From Gautieria morchelliformis (lineage: Eukaryota > Basidiomycota > Agaricomycetes > Gomphales > Gomphaceae), in NCBI GenBank assembly GCA_015179125.1, contig WHVA01000160.1:124001-188000 (forward strand): a DNA stretch of 64,000 bases, read 5' to 3'. The notes under the pieces are model-generated. The model saw only the letters and a program-made list of their open reading frames with translations, was not told the origin of the DNA and ran no database searches. Positions 1-12,742 of this stretch are shown here, one piece after another. The first letter of the stretch is position 1; every line of letters begins with the position of its first letter. The translations under genes and the position numbers were made by a program.

Positions 1-660
1 CCATGTAAGGTGGCGCTGTACTAGTAGGGCTACGAGTGGAGCATGCCGCGCTGTTTGGCAGTGCACCTTGTCTTTGTCAAGCAGTGTGAGCCTGTTGCGT
101 CCATCACATCACTTGACTTACGAAAGCCCAAGATGGTCTATACAGTAAGCAGCAAGTAGTGTGACCCCTGGAAACAAACAAGCGGACCCTCGGGCCATCC
201 ATCTGAGATATCCACGGGCTGGTGGCATGACTCGGAGACAAGGGAAACGGAGAAGTGGAGCGCGGCTGCGGGAGCATACAGATATTCGGGCAGCGGCGAG
301 TTGAGGGGCTGACTGTGGTGGCGATGGCGAGAGTGAAGGATGAAGAGCGCGCATACATTCATTCTTGCATTAGTCAGCCAGGTTAACTTGTACTCCGACT
401 CGTCCTGTGCCTTTCGCCTTCCACCGGAAATTGATTATCTTGCCTACTAGGTATTAGCGCAACTCGCGATCATACCCCAGACACTTGCACTAGTACTTAG
501 TTGACTTCTGGAGATTGATCATGATTAGATAAAAAAAAAATCTCATTCGTCATTTGGACTTTGCAATTTTTCCTGTACCTAAATTTCAGTACAAGTCGGT
601 ACTGTAATTTAGCTGTAGTGCAAGCGGAACTGAAATATAGTGCTTATTCTTTCTACAGTG
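1..660. other. Gene-free stretch ending in a CACTA-like terminus
   Basis: No convincing coding region is visible; the short minus-strand frames at 104-362 are low-complexity and unsupported. The last ten or so bases before 660 read TTTCTACAGTG. The reverse complement (CACTGTAGAAAG) resembles terminal motifs at 24921 and 34013, so this may be the right end of a CACTA-type element whose left end was not found. Confidence 0.35.
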
Positions 661-1469
661 TATACTTAGTGCTGTATCTCAAAAGCAGTTGTCACTTGGG
701 GCCACAGTAGCATTCCCGCACCTCAAGCATGTAAACTTCAGTATATTTGCCCAGAAATATATATATTAATTCACTGGATTTCACGAGTGCTCCATGAGCT
801 ATCTTGAAAAATTTTAAGTGTGCGAACAACGGCAATCCAGGCCTTCGAGCACTGAAATTCTCATGATAATTATATTGAATATGTAGTTCCTATGGCACAG
901 AAACTAAGTGACAAAGCCACTGAAAATTCTACTGGTCCAACCACTTGAATAATTTCATTGGTTTTTTCTAGGAAAACCAGTAAGCTCAAATTTCATTGGT
1001 TTGTTTCAATGGGGGCCATTTCAATGATGTACCCACTGAAAACAGAAACCCCGTGGGTAAACCCACTAGGTTTCAATGGATTCACTATCCACAGTGCACG
1101 AAACAAACCAATGAAATTTGAGCTTACTGGTTTTCCTAGAAAAAACCAATGAAATTATTCAAGTGGTTGGACCAGTAGAATTTTCAGTGGCTTTGTCACT
1201 TAGTTTCTGTGCCATAGGAACTACATATTCAATATAATTATCATGAGAATTTCAGTGCTCGAAGGCCTGGATTGCCGTTGTTCGCACACTTAAAATTTTT
1301 CAAGATAGCTCATGGAGCACTCAGTGAAATCCAGTGAATTAATATATATATTTATGGGCAAATATACTGAAGTTTCCATATATGTATCAATGAATTTCCA
1401 TGCTTGAGGTGCCGGAATGCTACTGCGGCCCCAAGTGACAACTGCTTTTGAGATACAGCACTAAGTATA
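661..1469. repeat. Long foldback (inverted repeat) element
   Basis: The left arm (661-1007) is repeated as reverse complement in the right arm (1100-1469), nearly base for base. The right arm carries about 24 extra bases near 1376-1400. The 92-bp loop (1008-1099) contains repeated CCACTGAAA/TTCAATGG-type motifs that recur at 21400-21590. No coding capacity is seen. This is a foldback-type or MITE-like element, or a palindromic duplication; transcription through it would give a hairpin of about 350 bp. Confidence 0.85.
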
Positions 1470-1497
1470 GACTCTAAGTGTGAAAAGACTCCTACTA

Positions 1498-4400
1498 CTA
1501 GTCCGCCTCCATTCCATCCCTGCCCCGATCATCTTCGAACACAGTCCGCATGTAGTCACCACTTCGATCAATGATGCCCCACCGTGAGTCACTCACGTGG
1601 ACCCGACCTATGGCACATTGAATGGCATTAAGGTTGATGAATATAGATGGGTTTGTCCTCTCATAGGACACTATGGACGTGGCAGCGTCTCCACCCTGGG
1701 GGTTGCTCTGGCAAGTGTGAATGTGTGCTATCAAGTAAGTTGTTTCCTGATCAAGTCCTATGGCACGGGATGGAGTACACCTGAGCGCAAATTCAAACTG
1801 CCCGTAGAAAATTTGAGCTTCATATTCTGGTAGACGGCGCCGATTTCGAGTGTTCTTGTCAACGAGAAGTGTATGCTAGCATAGGCCTAGCTGAGTGAAA
1901 GAAACTGTGCCAGGAGAAATAGTACCAACACACCTTAATGAATGATTTATCCTGAGCACCTGAGGGCAATTTGCTACTGCCGCGAATGACATTGCTACCG
2001 TCTCCAATCCGCACTTTACCCCACCGTGTCATTTCTTCAGGTAAGATCTGCTTAACAGTGCTGACAGTGCGATTGAATGTTGTGCTGAAGAACACGGCCA
2101 CCTTCTTCAGTATGACAGTGTCTGGCCGATACCGTGTTTGCTTGGGCCAGCGTAGGTAGAGACCGGGATCTACCCAAAATGGGATACGTTAGACCAGTGG
2201 TATCGCTGTCAACAGAGCACCCATACAGTCTGTAATGACCTCCTCTTGCCCAGACATCCCACTTGCCGGCTTCTTGAGTCGAAGCACATTCGAAAGTTGG
2301 TATCGAGCCGTTATTTGTGCCAGCTGGCTCAGCTGGAGTATGCGCTTGTTAAGGCATGCATATGGCTGACGTTTGTGTTAAAGATCAAGAGCGGCTGATA
2401 GTGAAGTGTTTTTGGATTCAGACTTCGGTTTGAAGTCGAATTGAGTAGTTTTATAGATATGAGAGTATAGGGGAAACACGGCTTGTGTATCCTCTTGAGC
2501 AGCGACTATGCAGTTCTATGCGTTGTGGAACAACTATGCGGTTCAATGTGAGTTCTAATTGACTGGAGAGTCTGTATGCACATGTTGAACTATTTAACTA
2601 GCTACGAGGTGTGCTGCGGCGCGAAGAGTGGAGGGGGAACACATGGGTCGACCGATGCGTCTGGACTCGGGAGTACGGTGGTCCGGGGACAGCGGTAGCT
2701 AGGGGATTGATCTATCGAATGGGAAGGGGTGTAGGTGGTCATAGGCATCAGAAACATGTGTTGTGAATTAGTGAGGAAAATAAAATGGAAGATATGTAGA
2801 CGTGTGGCTCAACGACTAGCTCCTCCATGGATCAGCGTCCCTCAGGCTCGGGCTGTGACTCAGGTTGAGTGGATCCATGGGCATTGGGTCAGGGTCTAGT
2901 CGACAGGGCAATGGAAACATTGTGGTGTGTCGTGTGGATGGGTATGTGTTTGAGTGGGGGGCTGAGGATCAGTGGCACGGACGTGTCGCAGGTGGGAAGG
3001 ATTGGATGGGGTGAAGTAAACTGATAGTAGTGTTTTGGAACAGGATTATGACAGTTTGGACTTGATTGCTGGCATAAGCAGGCCACAGAAGCGTTCCATC
3101 ACAAACGACCAGTTGACCCATACTGGGCTGGTGCGTTTGATGTCATCTGGGATGTGAAGGAGCGCATGCAACGTAATGCGACACGTGGTAAGTCGCTCCT
3201 CGAGGTATTGGTAATAGAGCCTATATTCAGCACCGTATACCTTTAGTATTTGTAGCTTCAAAATAGACACATGACTTACTTCTCGAATTCTTCTACATAG
3301 TCAATAATCTTGACACGTAATGCTGGGAGCTCTGCCCTTTTGATATCAAATTGAAGCACATCTTGATGATTTCCATGAGTTTCATCATGTGCACATAGTA
3401 CTTGTTCTTGCGAAACTGATTATGCAGGAGGTGAGGGGCAAGAAAAAGAAACCAGAAGGACCATGCCCCAGCCGTGAAGAGGTGTGAGTCCATGTTGATG
3501 TTCTGGAGCGTCGAGACAAATGCAGACGAGATAGTCTTAACCGCCGCCACTGTTTCTAACCCGATTTTTTCCCAGACAGACTTGGCAAGCAAGTATTCAC
3601 CCATCCCCTCATTGAGAGGGGTCGCATGTTTACCTTTCCCAAATTTCCCCTTCCATAGAAGCACAAGGTTCGGGATGTGATTCTCGAAGAGGAGATGCAT
3701 CCCTTCGAATGGGAAGCTGGCAGTTCGAGACATGGAAGGGAGTTGGAATAGAACTGAATCACCATTGAGTCCGTAGAGCCTGCCATGTCTATCACGTTCT
3801 TTCTTAGTAGGGGCAGACCTGATTTCTAGGAGTTGCCTGGGTATTTCTTCATCGGTGCGCATGGGGAGGTTATGCGGATCCCATTCCAACCCTGAACATG
3901 CTTGTGGGGTTCCTATCGGAGGTCGCAGCGGGACATAGTAATTTGTTTTCTTGGCTATTATGTGCCGGAATCCTTGTATGTGACAGAGGCGACAAGGAGA
4001 GAGGGGATTCGGGCCCTTCATGGATGATGTGTATTGTATGGCAATCATATCACTGAGTTAACAATGCAATATGCTCTCATCGGAAACATCAATTCACTCA
4101 GGGCATCGAACGTCCGGACTCCAACAGCTAGCCATTTGAAGTGTTGTGTCATAGGGTGCAGGAATGAATTAAAAAGTTTGGGAGCATTTGGCCCTCCAAT
4201 GATGAACAGGGGCATCACATACTCAATGTGGGTTTGGAGCTCAGGAGAAAAGGCATAAATGATGGCAATGAAGGGCCACACAGTAGCTTTTCCTTTGTGA
4301 GCACGCTTGAATATCTGTACGCCATCACCTAAGATTCCGATTGGTATGTCACACCAGTCCTCAAAGAAGCAATGCTCATACTTGATGCCATCGATGACAA

Positions 4401-5305
4401 CTCGCTTCTTGAGTAGGCTCTTATAGTGGGAGCCGTCGAAGACATTGCTGATATATTCATTAGAGGTGTCACGTGCAGTTCGATAATGAAGCTTCTTGAC
4501 AAACTCCTTATTCTGGAACAATGCTTGGAGATGGAAGACCAGAGGAATGGTCTCAAAAAGCGCCTGGGGCTTGCCGTTAGGGGAGAAGTGAGGCTGGGCA
4601 CAGTACGGACAGGCCTGTTGGTCAGTGTGTTCGTCTGCGTATGCGCAACAGTTTTGGGGGCAGCAGTCAGTAAGGATTGGTTGTATGCCTGATAGTATTG
4701 CCATTCTCCTGTGTAGCACATACAGTGACTGCAGTTTGATTTTCTCGGAGTATGCAGCATGAAAACGTTCATGGAAGCATCGTGTGAGATGGAAAGTGAG
4801 CTGCAATGCGAACATCTTGATGTTATCGATATCTTCAGGTGTCAAAATATTCTGCACTACATTGATACACTTAGTGACTAGTCTAACGGTGCCATTCAAA
4901 GAAGTCAGGATGTACTTTGCAAGTTCTTGCTGACATCCAGAGCATCCTTATGCCATTGTTCCAATAACTCTGCCACTTCCTCAGCGTTCAGGTCTTCATC
5001 CTCATCATCATCCCAGCCCTCACTAGTATCTTCTTCGTCAATGCCGTGAGAGTTGTCACCATTGCTGCGGGGTCCGAGGAACTGTTGTCAAAGTCACTCG
5101 AATACTGAATCAAGTCGTCCTGATGGGACTCGGGTTCATCATGGGGTTGACCTATAGGTTCTGAAGGAAACTGGAAGGGATCCGATGGTGTATCAACAGT
5201 ATCGTGGGTGGACTTAGATGGGGGGCCTTCTGCAGATGGTCCAGCAGTCACAGGATTAGCCCCAGCTTTCTGACCATCTACACCTTCAAGAAACAAAGGT
5301 TTCAT
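1498..5305 (-). pseudogene. Tnp2-family (CACTA/EnSpm-type) transposase, frameshifted
   Basis: The minus-strand frames 4899-4045, 4048-3293, 3270-3046, 2101-1859 and 1734-1498 read as successive parts of a basidiomycete Tnp2-like transposase. Recognisable blocks are a CPYC zinc-type motif, GILGDGVQIFKR (likely first catalytic Asp region), CRLCHIQG, FEGMHLLFENHIPN and PVWVNWSFVMERFCG. The C-terminal tail motif is GRVHV...WGIIDRSGDYMRTVF. The frame breaks near 4046 in a coding block; a single missing G (TCAGTGATATG) would restore it, so this looks like a 1-bp deletion rather than an intron. The N-terminus and splice sites are not resolved, and the region 2100-3040 is poorly conserved. It would act in the nucleus as a cut-and-paste transposase; this copy is probably dead. 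Confidence 0.75.
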
Positions 5306-5492
5306 GTCAATATTTACAACCGTACTTACAATAAATTAGTACGAACCTTGGGCGATCGCATTATATGCCGTAGCGATCTTGCAAGCCATTGATGGCTTCT
5401 TCCATCTGTGCTTGTGAGCTTGAATCTCTGATATCATCTTCTTGCAGCAAGGGCATAGAACCTGAGGCATGTTGGGGATACACAGGCAGAGC

Positions 5493-5835
5493 TGTCATGA
5501 TTCGTTTATTGTGCGAATCATCCCCCAACACACAGCGAATGACCTCCTGAACCAGCGAACGGCTTCCTGAACCAGCAAATATCTTGCCAAAATATTCGTC
5601 GCCATACTGCTTTCGCATTCGCTATTCGCATCATTCCTGCCAGGACGCCAGGTGTTGGGGCCCTCATCCATCATAGAACCCATCATCTGTTAAACTCCCA
5701 CTCCATGACAGACCCACATGCTCAGGATGCATTCGGATAGTGTCAGTTGCAGCCTCCGTGCAGGTTGGACTCAATGGGACTCGTACCACTGCAGGGCAGG
5801 ATGAATTAGCTTCGCTGAAGTTTTCACTACACAGT
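5493..5835 (+). repeat. Diverged LTR-family fragment
   Basis: It begins TGTCATGATTCGTTTATT, like the 5' end of the abundant LTR-like family (TGTCATGACGCGTTTATT in better copies). It retains recognisable later blocks such as TTCGCATCATTCC and AGGATGCATTCG. It looks like an older, internally deleted member that abuts the better copy at 5836. No target duplication could be identified. Confidence 0.5.
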
Positions 5836-7064
5836 TGTCATGACCCATTCATTTCTTGTATCCAGCTATCCCTGTTTTCCCTTTCACCACCACTCTTCCA
5901 TGTTCGCTTGGCTTCGCTCCATTCACTCTTTGCTCCATTCACTATTCGCCACATTCGCCAAATGACCATTCGCTACTCGCATCATTCGCCAGTAGCCATG
6001 CCATCAATCACGATCGACATCCTTTACCTGGATTGATGGTTCATCACTGGTCCTATCATGAATTGCAAGGAGGTGCAGGCTGTCATGACTCATTTATTTC
6101 TTGTACCCAGCTATCCCTGTTTTCCCTTTCACCACTCTTCCATGTTCACTCATCTTCTCTCCATTCACTCCTCGCTCCATTCGCTATTTGCCACATTCGC
6201 CATATGACCATTTGCTACTTGTATCATTCGCCAGCAGGCACGCCATCAAACACGATCGACATCCTTTACCCGGATTGATGGTTCATCACTGGTCCCATCA
6301 TCTTCTCAACTCAACCCCCTTTGGGTGTTCCTATGGCCAGAATGCATTCACGGGGCATCCTACCCATAGGTCATGTGGGATCAACCCAGCAGACGAGGAC
6401 TCCGTGCAGGGTGGTGTATATGCAGGTCCCAAGGCGTGTTTTCGTACATATGGGCCTTCGCCCTCTTTCCTCTCCGTCGTTTCATGTTCACACCCCTCTT
6501 CCATTCTATTGTATGTCTATTTCATCTATTATGTATCCTGACTGCGCACCCCTATCCAACCATGACTCTAGACGGCCTCTTTCCTATTCGCTAGCACCAT
6601 ATGAGCATTCGGTATAAGTAGTCTACATTCACATGTATATTCTCCAGTTTAATTATCATACGTCGTCCATCTTGTGCAAACTTGACCTCACTGTGATCAT
6701 CGTTTTTGAGCCTTCTCCTGGAGATTTCTATCTTCGACCAGAAGAGGACTTAGGCATCACTGGTGAGTTCTCATACTTCATCTTCGTTACTTTAGCCTTC
6801 GAACTATTTTCTGTGCTGACGGCGAAGGGATTGTCACTACTTAGACAACCCTTCCGTGACACCTTGCATGTTACATCGTCAAGTGCCACGGGCTATTTCG
6901 CTACGACTGTAGATAGGACGAGCTCCGCTCGGGCAGCCCTCTTATCTTGTGAACATTTATTGGTTCACCTATTCGCCGAACGGCATACTTATTCGCACAA
7001 GTCATTCGGGAATTCGCTGTGTTCACTAATACACGATATTAACGCCTAAAAACCAATCTTGACA
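5836..7064 (+). repeat. LTR-like family copy 1 (solo)
   Basis: It starts TGTCATGAC and ends CCAATCTTGACA. The first ~245 bp and the segment from 6081 are tandem versions of the same 5' sequence, the two-part head seen in the long form of this family. Flanks (ACAGT left, AGAGC right) do not match, so ends were probably exchanged by recombination. The ORFs inside (for example 6633-7049) recur in every copy as unremarkable translations of the repeat and are not considered genes. Confidence 0.8.
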
Positions 7065-7234
7065 AGAGCGACCACAACAACACGCACGACACGGCCAGAA
7101 TGCAAGTTGTCACGTGACCTTGCAAATCGCATGTAGGCGCCTAGGCATGCATTTGTGCATGTACATGACCTCGTGTTTTCTTATCTCATCCTTTCTCGCA
7201 CCTTCTTCCCCATCTCTCATACTCACTCTCAGAG

Positions 7235-8320
7235 ATGCCGTCAAGCGCTTCAAGCAGCAAGAAGAAAAAGGCTCAGGCTCAGGCTGGAATGGGGATGTCG
7301 ACTGCCGAACTCCAGAGGTGTTTGGACGAACAAGACTCGATGATCAAAATGCTCGTCGCCCAAAATAAGAAGAAGAGCAAGTCAGCTCACGTGGAATCAG
7401 ACGATGAGGATGAAAATGGGTCCAGTGATAACGATGATGATAATGAGGGTAAGTAACTCTTTATATGTGTGCCACTTTTTCTCCCTTCTATGCTTACCTA
7501 TTCTTTGCAGATTATACTAGCTCAGAGTCACAAGCACAAGCACAAGTGTAAGTGTAAGCGTACACTGATCTCCAGACCATTCGGAACTGCTGGCAAAAAG
7601 GGCGATGGGTTATTCGGCAGCAAAGGATACAACCTCCAGGATCACATGGGTCTCGTGGATGATAATCAGCGCTATTTGGACATCAGGGTAAGTGATTGTA
7701 TCCAGAAATGTCTGCGGTGTCTTAAAAATCCACATGGCACGCAGGCTACAGTGCATGACCAGATTGCACACTATCGACTCGAGGGGAAGAAACGTAAACA
7801 AGACCCTAAAGATATGGCGGCCATTTACCTTGCCATTAATGAGTTTGGCATCGTTAAAATGGCCTGTTTGTTGACATTTTGCACCAGGTTGGAAAAAAAT
7901 ACCCCGAGCTCAAGGATTTTGAGAATTCATGGCCTATACAAGATATGGTTACCGGGATACTGTGCAACAGGATGGACTACAAGAAAAACAGAACTGTGCA
8001 ATGTCCTAAGAAAGCGGAACAAACGAGGGCCCGACACCTGGCCTTGAAGGAAGCGGTATGTGTCCGTTTCCCCCCCTTCAATGTACTGACATATCTATCA
8101 GAGAACTGAAAGGGAACAGGTGGAAGCAAGCAACAAGAAAGAAGTGAGCGAAGAACGCAACAATCACAGCAAAGAAGTGAGCAAAGATCAGGAAAATCGC
8201 AGCAAAGAAGTGGGCAAAGATCAGGACAATGACAGTAATCACGAGGAGATCACAGCCGATAACCAAGATGGAGAGCAGCAACAGTCCAGAGAAGAATATA
8301 CTAACAGGGATGCTGACACG
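7235..8320 (+). pseudogene. 5' part of unknown gene, split by gypsy insertion
   Basis: The ATG at 7235 starts a Lys/Ser-rich protein (MPSSASSSKKKK). Probable exons are 7235-7448, 7521-7687, 7745 to about 7851, 7888-8055 and 8102-8320, with GT-AG introns except for a poorly resolved short one near 7852-7887. The middle part has a conserved-looking segment (RPFGTAGKKGDG, NLQDHMGLVDDN) and a KYPELKDFENSWP block. The last exon is Lys/Glu/Asn-rich with repeats of SKEV-type motifs. The reading frame runs directly into the gypsy at 8320 and resumes in frame after its target duplication at 17162. The family resembles repetitive basidiomycete hypothetical proteins, but I do not recognise a function. 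Confidence 0.65.
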
Positions 8321-9480
8321 TGTCAGGGGACACCCTGTGTTCCATTTCCAGTTCTGACACCACACCCAGTTCTGACTCTATTTCCGAATCCGCTTCCGGC
8401 TCCGATTCCATCTCCGGCTCCGCTTTCAGAAATGATTCCGCTTCTGGGAGAACTTCCACCAGTTCTGTTCGCTTTGCCAGTTCCACTCCAATTTCCGACT
8501 TCCACTCTCAGAACAGTGCCGGAAATCAAGCGACTCGCGTAATAGGTGGTATCAAGGGTCGATCAAGGGTCAGGGAGGTCAGGGGGATGCAGGGTTGATG
8601 GCAGGTGCCAAGTGTTGTCCCTGGCTGTGCAGCGTAGTATAATACAGGCTCGCTGACATTGGGGGTCCTTAGACTTTTCTCTTTGGATTTCTGTTACGTA
8701 TCAAGATTTCTGCAAGTCGGAACTGGAAAGGACAGCGGCTTCAACTTATACGTTGCGCCCCCAATGAACTATCGTCCTAAGTATTTCGGAAATGGGTCGG
8801 AAGTCGGAAAGTATTGAACTAAGAGTTAGTTGGAACTTGAGGCGGAACTGAGGCGGAAGGCGGAAGGTGGAAGATGGAAGGTGGAGAGACAAAGGTCTTG
8901 CTAGACTCGCTGTGCTAATAACAGGAGATGGAGTGAAGGAAATCAAGTATTGAAGGCGATTATCTGATTGCAGAATAACAGACATACATGAGAGGCTTTT
9001 ATACAAAGAGCTGAGACAACATGTAATGAGGTAGTACTAAGAAAATTCCGGGGGGAGCAGAAGTCGGGCAGACATACGTGGGAACTAACTAATTGGGAAC
9101 AAGGGGGGTACAAGGGGGGTTCAGGGTAAGGTAAAACAATGGCAAAAGAACAAGGGGTCGGAAAACATATCTGACAACGAACTACAAGGTGGACCGGATA
9201 TATGATCTTGATGAACGATGAAGCGGGTCCGGTGGTTCCTAGTAATAGAGTCGAAAGAACAAGGGAGTAGAACAAGGGGCGGGATGTCGGAACTATCGGG
9301 GGGGCAGAATGTGTGCGGAACTGAAGGTCGGAAATCGGAAGTGCACGGTCGTAACAATTTCCCCTTGTCAGGTGAGAATCCCCTCTCTTGTATACTCTGT
9401 TCATCTATACATACTTTGGATTTCCCCTTGTCAGTTGTGTGGCAGTGTGATCTCCACAACCAGCCAGGGTTGCCCTTACA
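8321..9480 (+). repeat. 5' LTR of the gypsy element (interrupted)
   Basis: Matches the 3' LTR (16666-17161) from TGTCAGGGGACACC to GCCCTTACA with small differences. A 665-bp foreign LTR plus its 5-bp duplication breaks it at 8691. The LTR body is rich in TTCCG-type direct motifs (about 8345-8500). Confidence 0.92.
8692..9356 (+). mobile_element. Solo LTR nested in the gypsy 5' LTR
   Basis: Starts TGTTACG and ends CGTAACA (7-bp inverted termini). It is flanked by ATTTC on both sides (8687-8691, 9357-9361), and the gypsy LTR continues uninterrupted when it is removed. A related solo LTR lies in the other orientation at 42642-43247. Because it is nested, it is younger than the gypsy. Confidence 0.93.
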
Positions 9481-9745
9481 GCAGAAAAGTCTCTCCCCTA
9501 GAGGACTGGCGGTCGTACTGCGCGTTGCATTCGCCATAGGTGCGTTCGGAATCGGAGACAGCAACTTGGAGATCGCAACCTCTTCCGTGCACACAGCATA
9601 CGACAGCCCCTCTTCTTACGTCGAGCTCCCAACCCCGGAAATCCCATCCCATATTTCTCCTTCTGACATGGATCCGGATGATCGTCTTTAGAATATGGAG
9701 GAGGAATTGACGCGGAAGCGGATGAAGACCGATGCGATTGAAACA

Positions 9746-10244
9746 TGTTGGGTGCATTTATGCTCCTGCACCAAAATCAAGCATAATATATTCAATTTGT
9801 TGTATGGTTTTTTCAATCTCTTCTCACATTGTTCTTGTACCATGCATCCATTTCTCTGATTATTTTCGAAGTTTTCCAGTCACTCCCTACCTCTCCATTT
9901 CATTTTGTTATTTCTACTTTCACAAGCGGCTGCACCCAGCGGAGTCTGAAATGACTTCGACGCGCGAGCTCTTGGGCGCTAAAGGGCCGGGTAGTAGTAC
10001 ATGCACAGTGAGACAGATTTCCCCCTCTCTCAGTGACAACTAAATTCACTGAGAGAGGCAAGTAAATTAGTCTAGTGTTCTTTCGATTTATTGACCTAGA
10101 AATCCTCTGTAGTGAATTAATTTCTAGGTAGTGTATAATATATTTATAGTGACAACTAAATTCACTGAGAGAGTGAATTAATTTCTAGTCTACTCTTTTG
10201 AGCAACAAGTCCATACCTACTGCCTATAATTCCTGTCTACTACA
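9746..10244 (+). mobile_element. Solo LTR-type insertion in gag
   Basis: Starts TGTTGGGTGC and ends CTACTACA, with AAACA on both sides (9741-9745, 10245-10249). Removing it and one AAACA joins the gag frame. It contains a near-identical internal direct repeat of a GTGACAACTAAATTCACTG motif (around 10033 and 10150). Its family is different from the other insertions here. Confidence 0.85.
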
Positions 10245-11151
10245 AAACAGCCTTACAAACGATTTTGGCTAAGTTAGATATTCCACAAAGTGGTGGAAAT
10301 GCAATGCTAGATGAGCCGGATTTTGGAAAAGTGGAAGTAGCGGAAGAGAGGATGTCTGCGAAGTTGGCAAAGGTCAAACCTGCAACTCCAGCGGACTTTG
10401 ATGGAGATCGGGAGTAGGGACGCACATTCTTCAACACATGCAGCATCTACTTCACAATTGTTGGAGACCTCTTTCCAAACGACCAGGCTCGGATCCACTG
10501 GGCATTGTCCTTTTTCAAGTCGGACCGCGCAGCCCGTTTTGCAAACAAGGTGATCCGACATGAAGCAAAGGGCAAGGGGAACTACTTCCGGGACTGGGAT
10601 GCCTTCGAGAAAACATTTTCCAACCAGTTCTGCCCGAAAAATGAGCAGCTCACAGCCCTTACGAAGCTCGAGGGGACCAGCTGGTACCAGGCCAAGGATC
10701 CAGTCAATGACTACATCGATCACTTCCAGGAGCTCATCGACCTTGCGGAGTATGACGACGACAAGACGATCATCATCAAATTCTGATGAGGACTTGATCT
10801 GACACTCCAGAACCAAGTCACGCTGCTTGGGGATGGAGCTCCGGATTTCTATGACCTGGAAGGGTAGTACCAAGCTGTGCAGAGGGTGTCCCGAAACAGG
10901 GAAGCAAATGAGGCCTTCGTGGAGACAAACCAGAACATGACACGCAGTTCTGCTCGTCCTACTGCACCTGTGCCAAAACCCGGAAGTGCATTCATTCCCA
11001 CACGGAAAATATTTCCGATGGTTGCTCCACCTGCTCCTATTAGGAACCCTAGCCCCCCTCCCTCGAAGAGTGGCCCTGCCCCAATGGATGTTGACCGCAT
11101 GCGTGGAAAAGGCCATGGAACCATCACCTGCTTCCGATGCCAACAACCAGG

Positions 11152-11534
11152 TGTCAGGGTTCGCATTTCCTTCCACAAGTTTCTATTTCCTTCCATGAGT
11201 TTCCGTTACCTTCCGTCAGTTTCCATAACCTTCCGTCACATTCTGTCACATTCTGTCACATGTCACATTCTGTCACATTCCATAACCTTCTACAAGTTTC
11301 CGTCTCCCCTATTATGTAAGCCTTGCCAGCGCTATAAGACTGTAGCCTGTGTGGTGGCGTTTCCTCAGCTTGATCTCTGAGGATACCCACTACACAGGCA
11401 AGTCCCCATGTATCTATCGTTGGTAGAGTTATAAACTGAGGATACCCACTACACAGTTGGTCATTGTCCTAGTATCGGCTCTTATCTCCTTGAGTATCTT
11501 TGGTTGTGGCTTCGTCATTAGTGTTGCCCTCACA
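11152..11534 (+). mobile_element. Solo LTR-type insertion in the gag zinc knuckle
   Basis: Starts TGTCAGGGTTCG and ends TGCCCTCACA, with CCAGG duplicated at 11147-11151 and 11535-11539. It interrupts the zinc knuckle exactly between PG and HYAC. It holds simple repeats of TTCCGT/TTCTGTCACA near 11200-11290 and a duplicated GGATACCCACTACACAG motif. Confidence 0.9.
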
Positions 11535-11879
11535 CCAGGCCACTATGCCTGCGAGTGCCCCCAAGCCTTTGACATCCGGCTTATGACCACAGAGGAGAAA
11601 CTCGAGCTCCTGCCAGAGTTCCTCGCACTCGCGGACATAAGCGGAGTGCCCCTGCGGAAGAAATTTCCGAAAATGCGGAACATGGCATGTCGGAAGTGGA
11701 AGATGCATCGGATTTTGTGACGTGCAGCGGGTGAGATGTGTGCCCCTGCTGCCTGTACATAACCGGTTTTCCTGTCTTGAAGTAGAGAATGAAAAGCCCC
11801 CACTCCCCTCACTTTGTACAGACCCACCGGATAAAGTCACACAAAAACCGAATCCGACACCCCATCCATCCTGCATCCG

Positions 11880-12742
11880 CCCTTGGGAGAGACGCCTCCT
11901 GAAGCGCTATGTTGTTGCTGCCACCCCTGGCCCCAAGTCACTAGTCATTAAGGTGGAGATCCAGACGACGGATACGGTGGAAGTCAATCTGGACCTGCCC
12001 TTGTTGATTGCGGGGCAACTGGTCAGTTTATAGACCGGGGCTATGTGGAACGGAACTGACTGACCACGTGGAAGTTACAATGTGCAATCCTGGTGTTCAA
12101 TGTGGATGGAAGCCCCAATGAGGCAGGGTCCATCACGGAGATAGTAGACACAATTCTCCACTACGATGGACACACAGAATGCACTTCCTTTGCAGTCACC
12201 AGCCTGGGGAAGCAAGACATCATCCTCGGGTTTACCTGGCTTCGGGAGCACAACCCGGAGATCAATTGGCAGACTCAGAAGGTGCTGATGAGTCGATGCC
12301 CAGCCAAGTGTCACATGTGCTGGTTGGAAGTGCAGAAAGAGCGCCAGGAGCAGTGGAAGGCCGAACAGCTCATACAGACATGTCGTTCCGGCCCCCATCC
12401 ACTGCTTGCAGAAGAAGACTCAGAAGCGGAATTTGAACCAGCTTCCACTTCCGATTCTGATTCCAATTCCGATTCCGACACCGACGTCGTTCGACTCAGC
12501 CCGGAAGACACTCTGGCGGAGAGGGAGCGCTTGCTGTACGTAAACCTTCCACCGGAAGCGGAACACACCTGCGCCACCAGAAATATTTTGCAACGCCTTG
12601 CTGAAGCCTCCAGGAAGCATGATAAAGTGGAGGTGGAGATTCTGGAGTACCTGTGGGAGTTCGAGGATGTCTTTGCCAAGGAGTCATTTGATGCCCTGCC
12701 TCCACGGAAGCTGTGGGACCATGCCATTGAGTTGGAGCCTGG
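11880..12742 (+). pseudogene. Gypsy protease and protease-RT linker
   Basis: The aspartic protease motif LVDCGATGQFID is present around 12000-12040, in a frame different from the sequence just before it, so there is at least one frameshift. A TGA stop follows at 12057-12059. The frame then runs well through the linker (LGKQDIILGFTWLREHNPEINW). Downstream is an acidic linker with Ser/Asp repeats. The start of the reverse transcriptase is displaced by the insertion at 12743. The DCG variant of the usual DSG/DTG triplet may be natural in this lineage. Confidence 0.8.

Larger units (their letters stand above)
9668..11720 (+). pseudogene. Gypsy gag, broken by stops and two insertions
   Basis: The frame starts around MDPDDRL (9668), with a stop at 9689-9691, or may start at MEEELTRKRMK (9695). 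It continues across the insertion at 9746-10244 into ETALQTILAKLD. A typical fungal gag core follows (FFNTCSIYF, ALSFFKSDRAARFA, FCPKNEQLTALTKLEG). Stops occur at 10415 (TAG), 10784 and 10787 (TGA TGA) and 10865 (TAG). The nucleocapsid zinc knuckle (C-X2-C-X4-H-X4-C) is cut after CFRCQQPG by the insertion at 11152-11534 and resumes as HYACECP. The product would form the particle coat and bind RNA; this copy cannot encode it in one piece. Confidence 0.85.
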
